Made by a program: the position numbers and the translations under genes. A stretch of 15,574 nucleotides of DNA from Candidatus Omnitrophota bacterium (GTDB taxonomy: Bacteria; Omnitrophota; Gorgyraeia; Duberdicusellales; 4484-171), in NCBI GenBank assembly GCA_023818995.1, contig JAMWDA010000016.1:1-15574 (forward strand), in the 5' to 3' direction. This document shows, piece by piece, positions 1-7,257 of this stretch; the first letter of the stretch is position 1; each line of letters begins with the position of its first letter. The notes below the pieces were generated by a model. It did no database searches. It saw nothing but the letters and a program-made list of their open reading frames with translations, and was not told where the DNA came from.

Positions 1-30
1 TACAAACAATTAGAGAAAACAATAAAGTAA
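1..30 (+). CDS. Possible 3' end of an upstream gene
   Basis: The frame starting at base 1 reads YKQLEKTIK and then a TAA stop at 28-30. The residues look like an ordinary hydrophilic C-terminus, and the stop is followed by a palindrome-containing intergenic stretch before the next gene. Ten codons are too few to identify a family or to be sure that the frame is coding. Confidence 0.35.
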   Translation, partial: YKQLEKTIK

Positions 31-38
31 TTACCGAT

Positions 39-84
39 GTCCACTTCGTAAGTGGACACCACAGCGTCCACTTCGTAGGTGGAC
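39..84. repeat. Two adjacent TCCAC...GTGGA palindromes
   Basis: Two short hairpins sit at 39-57 and 66-84, nine bases apart. The first has a perfect 8-bp stem, GTCCACTT/AAGTGGAC, around CGT. The second has the same outline with one G-T pair. Both have the outer arms TCCAC/GTGGA seen again at 5373-5391 and 13034-13069, where the centre is different and GC-rich. The second hairpin is followed directly by AAAAGGGG, the only ribosome-binding-like sequence before the gene at 97. No T-tract follows, so these are not typical terminators. Confidence 0.75.
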
Positions 85-96
85 AAAAGGGGTTAG

Positions 97-1743
97 ATGG
101 GTAAAAGGGTGGTTTTATTAATAATTATTGTATTTTTAGGTGCCGAGAGTGTTTACTCTATAGAAGAATTAGAGGCGAAATCTAAGATAAGAGAGGTTTG
201 TATTTATCCTGATTCCGCTTTAGTTATTAGGAGTAGCTTGCTTAAATTGAAAGCAGGAAGTTATAAGGTTATATTTTCTAATATTATCCCCGAGATTGAT
301 GAAAATTCTTTAAAGGTTACTATAAGAGGGGAAAATATTAAACTTTACGGAGCACAACTAAAGAGGGATTATTTAGAGGATGTGCCTTCTGATAAAATTA
401 AACAATTAAAAGAGGAAATTCAGGAATTAGAGGATAAAATAAGAGTTTTACAGGATACCAAGAGTTTACTTTTAGAAGAGAAGAATTTTTTAGATTCTAT
501 AAGATTATTCTCTAACCAACAGATAACCAAGGAGTTAGTTACTAAAATGCCTTCTATAAAAGATTTAGAAGATACAGTGAATTTTTTACATACAAAACTA
601 AAGGATAACTATACACAAGTTATGGACTGCGATATTAAAATTAGAGATTTATCAAACAAAATTGATACCCTAAAAAGAGAATTATCGCAGAGTGCCACCC
701 CGCAGAGTAAATTAAAAAGGTCAATTGTTGTAGAGTTAGAACTCTTAAAACCGGAAGATTTTGAGTTAGATGTATCCTATTTAGTAAAAGGGGCATCTTG
801 GCAGACTATTTATGATGCCCGAGTAAATTTTGAGAAATCTCAAGTAGAATTAGTTTCCTATGGTTTGGTTAGACAGAGGACAGGAGAGGATTGGGATGAT
901 GTAGAGTTATCCCTATCTACAGGAAAGCCATCTCGGGGAGGAAGGATGCCTGATGTTTCTTCATGGTTTATAAGACCATCTCAACCTAAACCTCAGTATA
1001 AGGAGAGGATGGAAATAAAAAGCAATTTTCCCCAAGGGATAACTTTTGAAAGGGATAAAGACTATATAGAAGGAGAAAGTGCGGATTGGGATTATGCTGA
1101 GACTAAAGAAAAAGGGATAGCAGTAGTTTATAAATTGCCTCGTAGAGTGACGGTAAAGTCTGATGGCTCAGAACACAAGTTAGCCATATCTTCGCAGATG
1201 CTGACTGCTAATTTTGAATACTCCACTTATCCTAAAGCTTCTCCCTTTGCTTATTTGTATTCAAGGTTGAAGAACTCTAAGGATTTACACTTGTTGCCTG
1301 GTAGAGTGAATATATTTTTAGAGGGTGATTTTGTAGGCACATCTTCTATTGATAACATTGGGCAGGAAGAGGAGTTTGAGCTTTATTTAGGAGTTGATGA
1401 GAATGTAAAAGTAAGAAGAGAGCTTTTAGAGAAAAAAGTAGATGATATCTTAATTGCTGGTATACCGTCTCCTAATAGGAGAGTTACTTTTAAATATAAG
1501 ACAACTATAGAGAATTACAAGGGCAAAAAAATAAAGGTAAATTTTTTTGAAGCAATACCAGTTTCTGAAGATGAACGCATTAAAGTAAAGATAGAGAAAG
1601 TAACTCTTCAGCCTAAAGAGAAGGATTGGAAGGATAGAAAAGGTATATGGCGGTGGGAGATAGAACTGGAGCCAACACAGAAACAGGAGATATTTTATAA
1701 TTTTACTATTGAGCATCCTAAGGATATAATTATAGATTTATAA
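97..1743 (+). CDS. Exported DUF4140/DUF4139 (MuiA-family) protein
   Basis: This 548-residue protein begins with a signal peptide: Lys-Arg, then a hydrophobic stretch to about residue 22. Residues about 30-130 match the N-terminal DUF4140 region (VCIYPDSALVIR, then a beta-rich segment ending in LYGAQL). Residues about 95-200 are charged and heptad-like, typical of the coiled-coil insertion in this family. Residues about 205-548 are the DUF4139 region, with ASWQTIYDARV, VSYGLVRQRTGEDWDDVELSLSTG and a C-terminal GIWRWEIELEP. Length fits the family (about 500-600). The family is named after a mucoidy inhibitor, but its biochemical activity is not established. ATG 97 follows the palindrome pair and AAAAGGGG. 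A 140-bp gap separates it from flgN, so its link to motility is only positional. The family call is firm; the function is unknown. Confidence 0.85.
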   Translation: MGKRVVLLIIIVFLGAESVYSIEELEAKSKIREVCIYPDSALVIRSSLLKLKAGSYKVIFSNIIPEIDENSLKVTIRGENIKLYGAQLKRDYLEDVPSDKIKQLKEEIQELEDKIRVLQDTKSLLLEEKNFLDSIRLFSNQQITKELVTKMPSIKDLEDTVNFLHTKLKDNYTQVMDCDIKIRDLSNKIDTLKRELSQSATPQSKLKRSIVVELELLKPEDFELDVSYLVKGASWQTIYDARVNFEKSQVELVSYGLVRQRTGEDWDDVELSLSTGKPSRGGRMPDVSSWFIRPSQPKPQYKERMEIKSNFPQGITFERDKDYIEGESADWDYAETKEKGIAVVYKLPRRVTVKSDGSEHKLAISSQMLTANFEYSTYPKASPFAYLYSRLKNSKDLHLLPGRVNIFLEGDFVGTSSIDNIGQEEEFELYLGVDENVKVRRELLEKKVDDILIAGIPSPNRRVTFKYKTTIENYKGKKIKVNFFEAIPVSEDERIKVKIEKVTLQPKEKDWKDRKGIWRWEIELEPTQKQEIFYNFTIEHPKDIIIDL

Positions 1744-1883
1744 ATTCTAAGCACAAAATGCAAAATGTGAAACAGAGAAAGAGTTATAGAGTAAAAGGTT
1801 TAGAGAAGTGATAAAATTTTTTAATCCTACCTCAAGCGACTATTTGATATTCTGTTTAACTATAGGTTAAAAAATTTAGATTT

Positions 1884-2390
1884 ATGGATGACCCTAATAG
1901 TTTAGAAGAGATTAAGGACGATTTGGTTAAACTCTTAAACGATGAGTTAAATCTGTACAAGAAGATTCTAGAGCTTTCTAAAGAAAAAACAAAAATTATC
2001 TTAGAAAATAATTTAGAAAAACTTAAAGATATAGATTCTCGTATAAATGAAGAGATAGAGAAGATATACCCTTTGGAAGAGACGAGGGAAAAAATTATTT
2101 CTAAAATAGGAGAAAAACAAAGGCTTCCTTCCTCACAGATTAATCTAAGTTTTCTATCTTCTTTATGGGGAGAGACATCATTTAAGAAATTACAGGAGGA
2201 GTTTGCCTCTTTATTAGGGGAGCTCAAAGAGATTAACCAACGTAACAATCTTCTTATCAAACAGGCGCAGAGTGTGCTTTCTTTTATAAGTGGGTCTCTA
2301 TATTCAATTATGGAGTTACCTTTCTCCTATAACGATGATGGTAAGATAGAGATTAAACAGAGAGGAGGTTATTTTGAAAAAGAGGTCTAA
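1884..2390 (+). CDS. flgN: FlgN-like flagellar export chaperone
   Basis: This 168-residue, almost wholly helical acidic/lysine-rich protein matches FlgN in size and layout. An N-terminal helix (LVKLLNDELNLYKKILELSKEKTKIILENNLEKL) is followed by long amphipathic helices and a conserved-style LKEINQRNNLLIKQAQSVLSFI segment near residues 115-140. FlgN binds the C-termini of the hook-filament junction proteins FlgK and FlgL in the cytosol and delivers them to the flagellar export apparatus; both clients are encoded about 1.5-3 kb downstream. There is no Shine-Dalgarno sequence before ATG 1884, only AT-rich DNA. The stop overlaps the next gene by 17 bases, which suggests translational coupling. 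FlgN sequences diverge strongly, so the call rests on the helical pattern and position. Confidence 0.75.
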   Translation: MDDPNSLEEIKDDLVKLLNDELNLYKKILELSKEKTKIILENNLEKLKDIDSRINEEIEKIYPLEETREKIISKIGEKQRLPSSQINLSFLSSLWGETSFKKLQEEFASLLGELKEINQRNNLLIKQAQSVLSFISGSLYSIMELPFSYNDDGKIEIKQRGGYFEKEV

Positions 2391-3054
2391 AATAAAGGAG
2401 GGGTTATTTATAATAGCTAATTTAGGTAAAGCCTCAGAGGTTAATTTAAAGCTTCTCAAAGATAAATTTAAAATTATAAAAGATTTAATGATAGATGCTT
2501 TTAGCGTAGATTTAAAAGATAGAAAAGATATTTTAGCTATTAATGAGATTTACTCATTTCTTAAAGATAATCATACTTATTTATTAGGAGGGATAGATAA
2601 TCTTTCCTATTTAGATAAGGCAGTTAATATAGATGCTTTTAAGGTAAAGTTTAACCTATTGAAGAAGTCTAATTATGTTAAGAGAATATTAGATAGCTAC
2701 GATGCCTCTTTTTTCATTTATCTACCTTCAAATATTTCCCCCCATGATATAAAAAAACTAACCATTATAGCTAAAAAAAGTAAGTTTCCTTTACCGGTTA
2801 TGCTTACTAATACTAAAAGAGATATTTTTCGCTCTTTATACCAGCTGTGCAAGAGTGGGAAGATATACGTAGGCTATACTGATACCACCCCGGGGGTAGT
2901 TTCTTCTATCGTTTGCCTTAGTAGGGGAGCACAAATTGTGGAAAAGAAGCTTATATTGCATAACGCAAGTAATTGTAAATCAAGTTGTTATAGAATAGAT
3001 GAATTCAAAATATTTGTTTCTTTACTTTTGGAAAGTTTAAATTATTTGGACTAA
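2374..3054 (+). CDS. Degenerate NeuB-like TIM-barrel protein
   Basis: This 226-residue protein starts at TTG 2374, six bases after AGAGGAGG and inside the end of flgN. It aligns from memory along the whole NeuB domain (N-acetylneuraminate, pseudaminate or legionaminate synthases). LFIIANLG stands for the family's IIAEIG; NIDAFKVKFNLLKKSNYVKRI for DAFKI(P)SG...NYPLLEYI; YVGYTDTTPGVVSSIVCLSRGAQIVEKKL (166-193) for VGYSDHTxG...A..GAxVIEKHF; and RIDEFKIFV for the terminal PDEFK. The usual metal-binding histidines are absent: the LHC-type strand reads VMLTNTKR (142-149), and DHT reads DTT (170-172). The C-terminal SAF/antifreeze-like domain is also missing. It is therefore probably not a working synthase. 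Lying between flgN and flgM, near a Maf-type glycosylation gene, it may have a sugar-binding or regulatory role. Fold call moderate; function unknown. Confidence 0.6.
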   Translation: MKKRSKIKEGLFIIANLGKASEVNLKLLKDKFKIIKDLMIDAFSVDLKDRKDILAINEIYSFLKDNHTYLLGGIDNLSYLDKAVNIDAFKVKFNLLKKSNYVKRILDSYDASFFIYLPSNISPHDIKKLTIIAKKSKFPLPVMLTNTKRDIFRSLYQLCKSGKIYVGYTDTTPGVVSSIVCLSRGAQIVEKKLILHNASNCKSSCYRIDEFKIFVSLLLESLNYLD

Positions 3055-3078
3055 AGTTTTTTATAGATATGCCGATAA
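3052..3078 (+). promoter_or_regulatory. Sigma-28 (FliA) promoter for flgM
   Basis: TAAAGTTT at 3052-3059 and GCCGATAA at 3071-3078 are separated by exactly 11 bases, an exact match to the bacterial sigma-28 consensus. The -35 element overlaps the stop codon of the preceding gene, and the -10 element lies 19 bases before the flgM start. Transcription would begin near 3085, next to the GGAGGG ribosome-binding site. Confidence 0.92.
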
Positions 3079-3096
3079 TAAAGATGGAGGGAAAAA

Positions 3097-3426
3097 ATGG
3101 ATATTTTTAGGTTGGAGTATATCCTTAATGCCTTAAGGTTTGATAAGAAAGTAGAACCGCCACAAAAACAATCTAAATCAGAGGAGATAGAAAGGAGTGT
3201 TTCTTCCTCTCCTGAAGGGGATAGTGTGGTTATTTCTGAAGAGGCATTTTTAAAGTCAACTATTGAAGAGGTAGCCGGTCAAGTAATAGAGGATAGTTCG
3301 CGGGAGAGAGGAGATAAAATATCGCAGATAAAGGAAAAGATAGGTAATCAAGAGTATAGAGTATCTTCAGAAAATCTTGCCTCAAAAATTATTAATGGAC
3401 CACAAATTTACGAACAGTTGAAGTAA
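3097..3426 (+). CDS. flgM: Anti-sigma-28 factor FlgM
   Basis: The protein has 109 residues. The N-terminal two-thirds are polar and low in complexity, as expected for the disordered, secreted part of FlgM. Residues 71-109 (RGDKISQIKEKIGNQEYRVSSENLASKII) match the sigma-binding FlgM C-terminus, whose usual form is R...I..IK..I..G.Y.V....IA.KL. FlgM holds FliA inactive until the hook is complete and FlgM is exported. GGAGGG lies seven bases before ATG 3097, and a perfect sigma-28 promoter lies directly upstream, giving the usual negative feedback loop. A 258-bp noncoding gap follows. Confidence 0.88.
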   Translation: MDIFRLEYILNALRFDKKVEPPQKQSKSEEIERSVSSSPEGDSVVISEEAFLKSTIEEVAGQVIEDSSRERGDKISQIKEKIGNQEYRVSSENLASKIINGPQIYEQLK

Positions 3427-3488
3427 CCTTCTCTTTATTTGGTTTAAAAGTTAATATTTATTAACGGGGAGATTTTAACCTAAAGATT

Positions 3489-3524
3489 ATTCGTTAAATT
3501 ATTAAAATTTAGATTTTAACGAAT
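3489..3524. repeat. Perfect 10-bp inverted repeat in the flgM downstream gap
   Basis: ATTCGTTAAA (3489-3498) and TTTAACGAAT (3515-3524) form a perfect 10-bp stem around a 16-base AT-rich loop. There is no clear T-tract after it, so it is only a possible transcript end or operator. The rest of the 3427-3633 gap is AT-rich. A looser inverted repeat occurs near 3606-3630 (CACGAATTA...TAAATTTGTG). Confidence 0.5.
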
Positions 3525-3633
3525 TGCACGCCAAATTGTAATAATTTAAATTCTTTATCACTCCAATAACATTCAAATCCCAATGTTTCAAACCTAATTT
3601 TAATCACGAATTACAAGAATAAATTTGTGGGAT

Positions 3634-3660
3634 TAAAGTTTTCTGCTTTTATTCCGATAA
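3634..3660 (+). promoter_or_regulatory. Sigma-28 promoter for the flgK-flgL operon
   Basis: TAAAGTTT at 3634-3641 and TCCGATAA at 3653-3660 are separated by 11 bases, with one mismatch from the sigma-28 consensus (T for the first G of the -10). The element lies 24 bases before the small gene at 3685 that leads into flgK and flgL, which are classical late (class 3) flagellar genes. Confidence 0.88.
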
Positions 3661-3684
3661 TAAATTTGAGTAAGAGGTAGAAAG

Positions 3685-3906
3685 ATGGAACAGTTACAAA
3701 TGATGGATAAAGTTAGAGTAAATAAAAAGGATGGCAAGGTAATATTGCCTCACTTTTATAATTATATTTTAAAAGAGGAGATATTGAATAAGCTTAATTC
3801 TATAGATGAGCAAAAAGTTTTTAATATAAAAAGAGAGTTAGAAGAGAGAGGTTTGTTTTTAAATACATCTTTATTGGTAGATAAAATAATTGAGGAGGCA
3901 AACTAA
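3685..3906 (+). CDS. Short FlgM-like protein ahead of flgK
   Basis: This 73-residue protein has AGAGGT nine bases before ATG 3685. It is the first gene behind its own sigma-28 promoter, and its TAA stop shares a base with the flgK ATG, so the two are probably coupled. Residues 41-73 (DEQKVFNIKRELEERGLFLNTSLLVDKIIEEA) follow the spacing of the FlgM C-terminus encoded just upstream (DKISQIKEKIGNQEYRVSSENLASKII): K-I/V-x-x-I-K, then an aromatic residue, then a final L/V-x-x-K-I-I. The long disordered N-terminal part of FlgM is absent. It could be a second, minimal sigma-28 antagonist, or an unrelated small helical flagellar protein. The gene is convincing; the family assignment is tentative. Confidence 0.6.
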   Translation: MEQLQMMDKVRVNKKDGKVILPHFYNYILKEEILNKLNSIDEQKVFNIKRELEERGLFLNTSLLVDKIIEEAN

Positions 3907-5366
3907 TGGGCACTTCGCCTTTCTTTGGTATAGAGGTTGGTTTAAGAGCATTACAGAGTTATAAGTTAGCGATGGAGGTTATTTCTCATAACGTTGCTAA
4001 TGCTAATACCCCTGGTTATTCTCGCCAGAGAGTAAATTTAACCGCTACCGAACCCTACACCCATCCTTCTTTCGTTAGACCGCTTTCCGTTGGTCAAATT
4101 GGCACAGGGGTAAGAGTAGTTAGTATAGAGAGATTATGGGATATGAGTGTAGCTCGTCAGGTAAGAACAAATATTCAACTTCTTGAGGAGTATAAAGCAA
4201 GAGAAAATATGTTTAAAAGGATAGAGGCAGTTTTCAACGAACCTGGTTCTGTAGGATTAAGTTCTTTAATGAACGATTTTTTTAACTCTTTTCAGGAGTT
4301 AAGTGCTTCTCCCGAAAGCAGTATTGTGCGTGCCCAGGTTGTGCAGAAAGGTAAATCCTTATGTGATTATTTTAATAAATTGGCTCAGGAGTTATTGGAT
4401 TTACGTAGAGATGTAGATAACAATGTAAGGATTATCGTTAACGATATAAATACCAAATTGCAACAGATAGCGGATACTAATAGAATGATTGTGGGTATTG
4501 TTCCTACAGGAGATAATCCCAATGATTTGTTTGACCGTAGAGACCTTTTGTTAGAGGAGCTTTCTGAGCTTACCGATATAGAGGTTGTTCTTCAGGATGA
4601 TGGGACAGCTAACGTATATATTGGGGGTATGATTGTTGTGCAAAGAGATATTGTTACCAAATTAGAAGTGGTAGATAATCCCAATAATAACTACTATGCT
4701 TCTATAAAGGCGGAGAATGATTTAGGGGGAGATGATATAGTTATTAATTCCGGTGAGCTAAAGGGATTATTGGATATAAGAGATAGTGAAGAGATGGGTA
4801 TTCCTTACTATCAATCTGCTTTAGATAATTTAGCAGAAGCTATTGTGGAGAAAGTTAATACTCAGCATAGGTTAGGTGCTGGTTTAGATGGTGTATGGGG
4901 AAGAGATTTCTTTGACCCTTTAGGGATAACAGCATTAAGTATGGATTTAAGTTCAGCTATTTTAGACCCTGTTGAGGGTTTAAGAAGAGTAGCTGCCGCT
5001 AGTGTTTATGATACTGATGGAGATACTGTTCCTGATACTGCTGGTGGGAGTGGTGATGGTTCAAATGCTTTAGCCATTGCCCAACTCCATAATGACCGCA
5101 CAGCTATTAGCTCGCAGACATTTAGTGAATACTACGATTCTCTTATTTCCTATCTGGGTATGTGTTCGCAAACGGAGACTCATAATGTAGAGAACGAAGA
5201 GTTTCTTTTTAATCAACTGGCTAATTTTAAAGATGCTGTTTTTGGTGTTTCCTTAGATGAGGAGGCAGCAAAACTTATAGAATATCAGAATAGTTTTAAT
5301 GCTTCCGCTCAGCTAATAACTATTATGAACGAGATGTATCAAACATTGATTGATATGCTTAAGTAA
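3906..5366 (+). CDS. flgK: Flagellar hook-filament junction protein FlgK (HAP1)
   Basis: The 486-residue protein starts with the axial-protein motif of FlgK (residues about 5-35: FFGIEVGLRALQSYKLAMEVISHNVANANTPGYSRQRV). The conserved middle region includes NDLFDRRDLLLEELSELTDIEV. The C-terminus is the standard coiled-coil ending (VSLDEEAAKLIEYQNSFNASAQLITIMNEMYQTLIDML). FlgK polymerises with FlgL between hook and filament after export with FlgN. Length is within the usual range. Residues 369-377 (DTDGDTVPD) form a DxDxDxxxD loop typical of calcium-binding repeats, in the variable region where FlgK proteins carry inserts. ATG 3906 overlaps the preceding stop. flgL follows after a palindrome. 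Confidence 0.97.
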   Translation: MGTSPFFGIEVGLRALQSYKLAMEVISHNVANANTPGYSRQRVNLTATEPYTHPSFVRPLSVGQIGTGVRVVSIERLWDMSVARQVRTNIQLLEEYKARENMFKRIEAVFNEPGSVGLSSLMNDFFNSFQELSASPESSIVRAQVVQKGKSLCDYFNKLAQELLDLRRDVDNNVRIIVNDINTKLQQIADTNRMIVGIVPTGDNPNDLFDRRDLLLEELSELTDIEVVLQDDGTANVYIGGMIVVQRDIVTKLEVVDNPNNNYYASIKAENDLGGDDIVINSGELKGLLDIRDSEEMGIPYYQSALDNLAEAIVEKVNTQHRLGAGLDGVWGRDFFDPLGITALSMDLSSAILDPVEGLRRVAAASVYDTDGDTVPDTAGGSGDGSNALAIAQLHNDRTAISSQTFSEYYDSLISYLGMCSQTETHNVENEEFLFNQLANFKDAVFGVSLDEEAAKLIEYQNSFNASAQLITIMNEMYQTLIDMLK

Positions 5367-5372
5367 CCTTTA

Positions 5373-5391
5373 TTCCACCCGGCGGGTGGAA
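5373..5391. repeat. TCCACCCGGCGGGTGGA palindrome between flgK and flgL
   Basis: TTCCACCC and GGGTGGAA form a perfect 8-bp stem around GGC, strikingly GC-rich for this DNA. The same unit occurs at 13053-13069, and a variant with centre GCC occurs at 13034-13052. It begins seven bases after the flgK stop and runs straight into AAAGGGGGGAGT, the flgL ribosome-binding region. It may tune flgL translation relative to flgK, or may be a copy of a dispersed repeat. Confidence 0.8.
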
Positions 5392-5402
5392 AAGGGGGGA
5401 GT

Positions 5403-6356
5403 ATGAGGATAACTGAACAGGGAATATTACGAACATCTTTAGTGCATATCCAGAGGCATTTTGAGAAGTTGGCACATAATCAGGAGATGCTTGCTTCTGG
5501 TATAAGGGTTAAAGTTCCTTCTGATGACCCTATTGCTACCCAGAGGATTTTAAGGTGGAAAAAGGTTAAGGAGAGTGTTGTCCAATACCAGAGGAATATA
5601 AGCACAGTAGAGATATGGATGAATACCACAGAGTCAATTATTGCCTCTGTGCAGGATATTGTTCAGAGGGTTTATGAGCTTGCTTTAACAGCAGGGAATG
5701 AGCTTTTACCTCAGGAGATAAGAGCAGGTTTATCGGAAGAGGTGGAAGCTCTTTTAAAAGAGATAGTAACTTTAAGTAATAGCGCTGTGGATAATAATTA
5801 TATTTTTGCAGGGCATATTACCAATACAAAGCCTTTTACTGCCAATTACACAGGAGGTTTAATTACCAGCGTAGATTACAATGGTGATGGTGGACAGCGT
5901 GTAGTGGAGATAGGTGAGGGGAATACGATTACGGTTAATGTTTTAGGTAGTAACGATACAGATAACGATGGGGTAGCTGATTTTGATTATCCCGCTATAT
6001 TTAGGGATGCCAACTTAGGTGTAGATATATTTGATACCCTTATAAATCTGCGTAATGATTTAACTTCAGGCAATGTAGTTAATATAAATAGCTTACGTAT
6101 ACCGGAATTAGAGGATATACTGGATAATTTAGCAGTAAGACGTTCTGTGGTAGGATTAAGCTTAGATGCTATAACTTTGGCTAAAGATATTCTTTCCAAG
6201 GAAGAGATAGATGTTTCCGAAGATATTGATAGTAATGAGAAGGCAGATTTAGCTAAAGTTATCTCTGATATAAATTACGAACAAACTATATATCAGGCAA
6301 GTTTGGTCTCTACCAGTAAATTAATGCAAGGGACATTGTTTGATTTTATAAAATAG
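5403..6356 (+). CDS. flgL: Flagellar hook-filament junction protein FlgL (HAP3)
   Basis: The 317-residue protein carries the N-terminal D0/D1 pattern shared with flagellin, in FlgL form: MRITEQGILRTSLVHIQRHFEKLAHNQEMLASGIRVKVPSDDPIAT. It also has the characteristic LSNSAVDNNYIFAGHITNTKPF segment (about 120-145) and the GDGGQRVVEIGEG motif. The C-terminal helix (DLAKVISDINYEQTIYQASLVSTSKLMQGTLFDFIK) is standard. It caps the hook junction together with FlgK. An aspartate-rich loop at 185-195 (DTDNDGVADFD) matches the thrombospondin-type-3 calcium motif exactly. GGGGGGAG lies just before ATG 5403. It lies 36 bases after flgK and is probably cotranscribed with it. Confidence 0.96.
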   Translation: MRITEQGILRTSLVHIQRHFEKLAHNQEMLASGIRVKVPSDDPIATQRILRWKKVKESVVQYQRNISTVEIWMNTTESIIASVQDIVQRVYELALTAGNELLPQEIRAGLSEEVEALLKEIVTLSNSAVDNNYIFAGHITNTKPFTANYTGGLITSVDYNGDGGQRVVEIGEGNTITVNVLGSNDTDNDGVADFDYPAIFRDANLGVDIFDTLINLRNDLTSGNVVNINSLRIPELEDILDNLAVRRSVVGLSLDAITLAKDILSKEEIDVSEDIDSNEKADLAKVISDINYEQTIYQASLVSTSKLMQGTLFDFIK

Positions 6357-6399
6357 TTATGAAGATAGATTCTAACTTAGGATGGGCACAGATAAATAT

Positions 6400-6408
6400 T
6401 GGTATAAT
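6400..6408 (+). promoter_or_regulatory. Possible extended -10 promoter before fliW
   Basis: TGG-TATAAT at 6400-6408 is a good extended -10 element for the housekeeping sigma factor, 25 bases before the fliW start. No good -35 hexamer is visible at the right distance, which extended -10 promoters can tolerate. It could let FliW be made independently of sigma-28, before flagellin. Confidence 0.4.
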
Positions 6409-6432
6409 TTGTTTGTGTATTAGGGAGGAGAA

Positions 6433-6864
6433 ATGGAAGCAGTAAAGAGTAGTAGTTATGAAGTATTGGATTTAAAGCCTGAGCACATTTTTACTTTTCC
6501 CGATGGTATACCGGGATTTGAGAAAGTTAAACGGTTTGTTATTCTAACTCATCCCCAAGAGGCTCCTTTTGGTAGATTGACCGCTTTAGATTACGACCTA
6601 TGTTTCTTTGTAGTTATTCCTTGGGTAATATGCCCTGATTATAAACCAGATATTGATGAGGAGGATTTAAAAAAGATTGATTCTCCTTCTAATGAAGAGA
6701 TCCTTATTTTATCTATTGTGAATATACCATCTGACCCTAAGGAGTCAACGATGAATTTAGTTGCTCCCTTAATTATTAATACAAAAAAGGGATTAGGTAG
6801 TCAAGTGATTATAAATAATTTTAAAGAGTATAGTCCTAAGTTTAAACTTTGGCAAGAAGAGTGA
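6433..6864 (+). CDS. fliW: Flagellar assembly factor FliW
   Basis: This 143-residue protein has the FliW hallmarks: FPDGIPGFEKVKRFVIL near residues 22-38, then a beta-rich barrel, and STMNLVAPLIINTKKGLGSQVIIN at about 107-130. FliW binds either flagellin or CsrA. When flagellin is exported, free FliW captures CsrA and relieves its repression of flagellin translation. The arrangement fliW-csrA-flagellin agrees with this partner-switch. AGGGAGGAG lies just before ATG 6433. Length is typical (about 140-150 residues). Confidence 0.95.
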   Translation: MEAVKSSSYEVLDLKPEHIFTFPDGIPGFEKVKRFVILTHPQEAPFGRLTALDYDLCFFVVIPWVICPDYKPDIDEEDLKKIDSPSNEEILILSIVNIPSDPKESTMNLVAPLIINTKKGLGSQVIINNFKEYSPKFKLWQEE

Positions 6865-6936
6865 TTTAAGGTTAAATCCTTACAAACAAAACTTTTATTC
6901 TTTTGACCATTTGATACTTTGCCGGTAAAAGAGAAT

Positions 6937-6963
6937 TAAAGTTTTTTCTCAATTTACCGATAA
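6937..6963 (+). promoter_or_regulatory. Sigma-28 promoter for csrA and flagellin
   Basis: TAAAGTTT at 6937-6944 and ACCGATAA at 6956-6963 are separated by 11 bases, one mismatch from the consensus. The start point would be near 6970, giving a short leader to csrA at 6990. No other promoter-like element is evident before the flagellin gene at 7289, so csrA and flagellin are probably cotranscribed until the terminator at 8156. Confidence 0.88.
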
Positions 6964-6989
6964 TTATAATAGACACCCAAGGAGGGGGT

Positions 6990-7220
6990 ATGCTTGTTTT
7001 AACACGGAAGTTAGATGAATCTATAATTATAGGTGATAATATTGAAATTAAGGTATTAGAGGTTAGTGGAGAGCAGGTGCGTTTAGGTATAATTGCTCCT
7101 AAAGAGGTTAGTATTTATAGAAAAGAGCTCTATGAGAAAATAAAGGAAATAAATATTGCTTCTGGTAAGAAGAAAGAAGAAAAATTAGTTCTTCCTCTCA
7201 ATATTAAAGAAAGGAGGTGA
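6990..7220 (+). CDS. csrA: Carbon storage / flagellin translation regulator CsrA
   Basis: The 76-residue protein opens with [51 protein letters not shown], the complete CsrA fold. It keeps the RNA-contacting residues at Leu4 and Arg6 on strand 1 and at the VSIYR region with Arg44 on strand 5. The lysine-rich tail after residue 57 is normal for FliW-linked CsrA proteins, in which the C-terminal extension contacts FliW. AAGGAGGGGG before ATG 6990 is a strong ribosome-binding site that also contains AAGGA, a possible autoregulatory CsrA site. The last codons include another AAAGGAGGTGA. Confidence 0.96.
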   Translation: MLVLTRKLDESIIIGDNIEIKVLEVSGEQVRLGIIAPKEVSIYRKELYEKIKEINIASGKKKEEKLVLPLNIKERR

Positions 7221-7257
7221 GAAGACAAATTATTAACTCTTAGAGAGGAAGATAGAC

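Noticed and set aside
39..84. Palindrome pair as a CRISPR fragment or terminator
   Set aside because: The spacer is only nine bases, the units are self-complementary, there are no further repeats, and no T-tract follows.
1811..1850. Possible sigma-28 promoter before flgN (TAAAATTT ... GCGACTAT)
   Set aside because: Spacing is about 16, not 11, and the -10 lacks CCGATAA.
1856..2260. 134-codon - strand frame opposite flgN
   Set aside because: It is a serine/leucine-rich shadow of the glutamate/lysine-rich flgN frame, with no ribosome-binding site.
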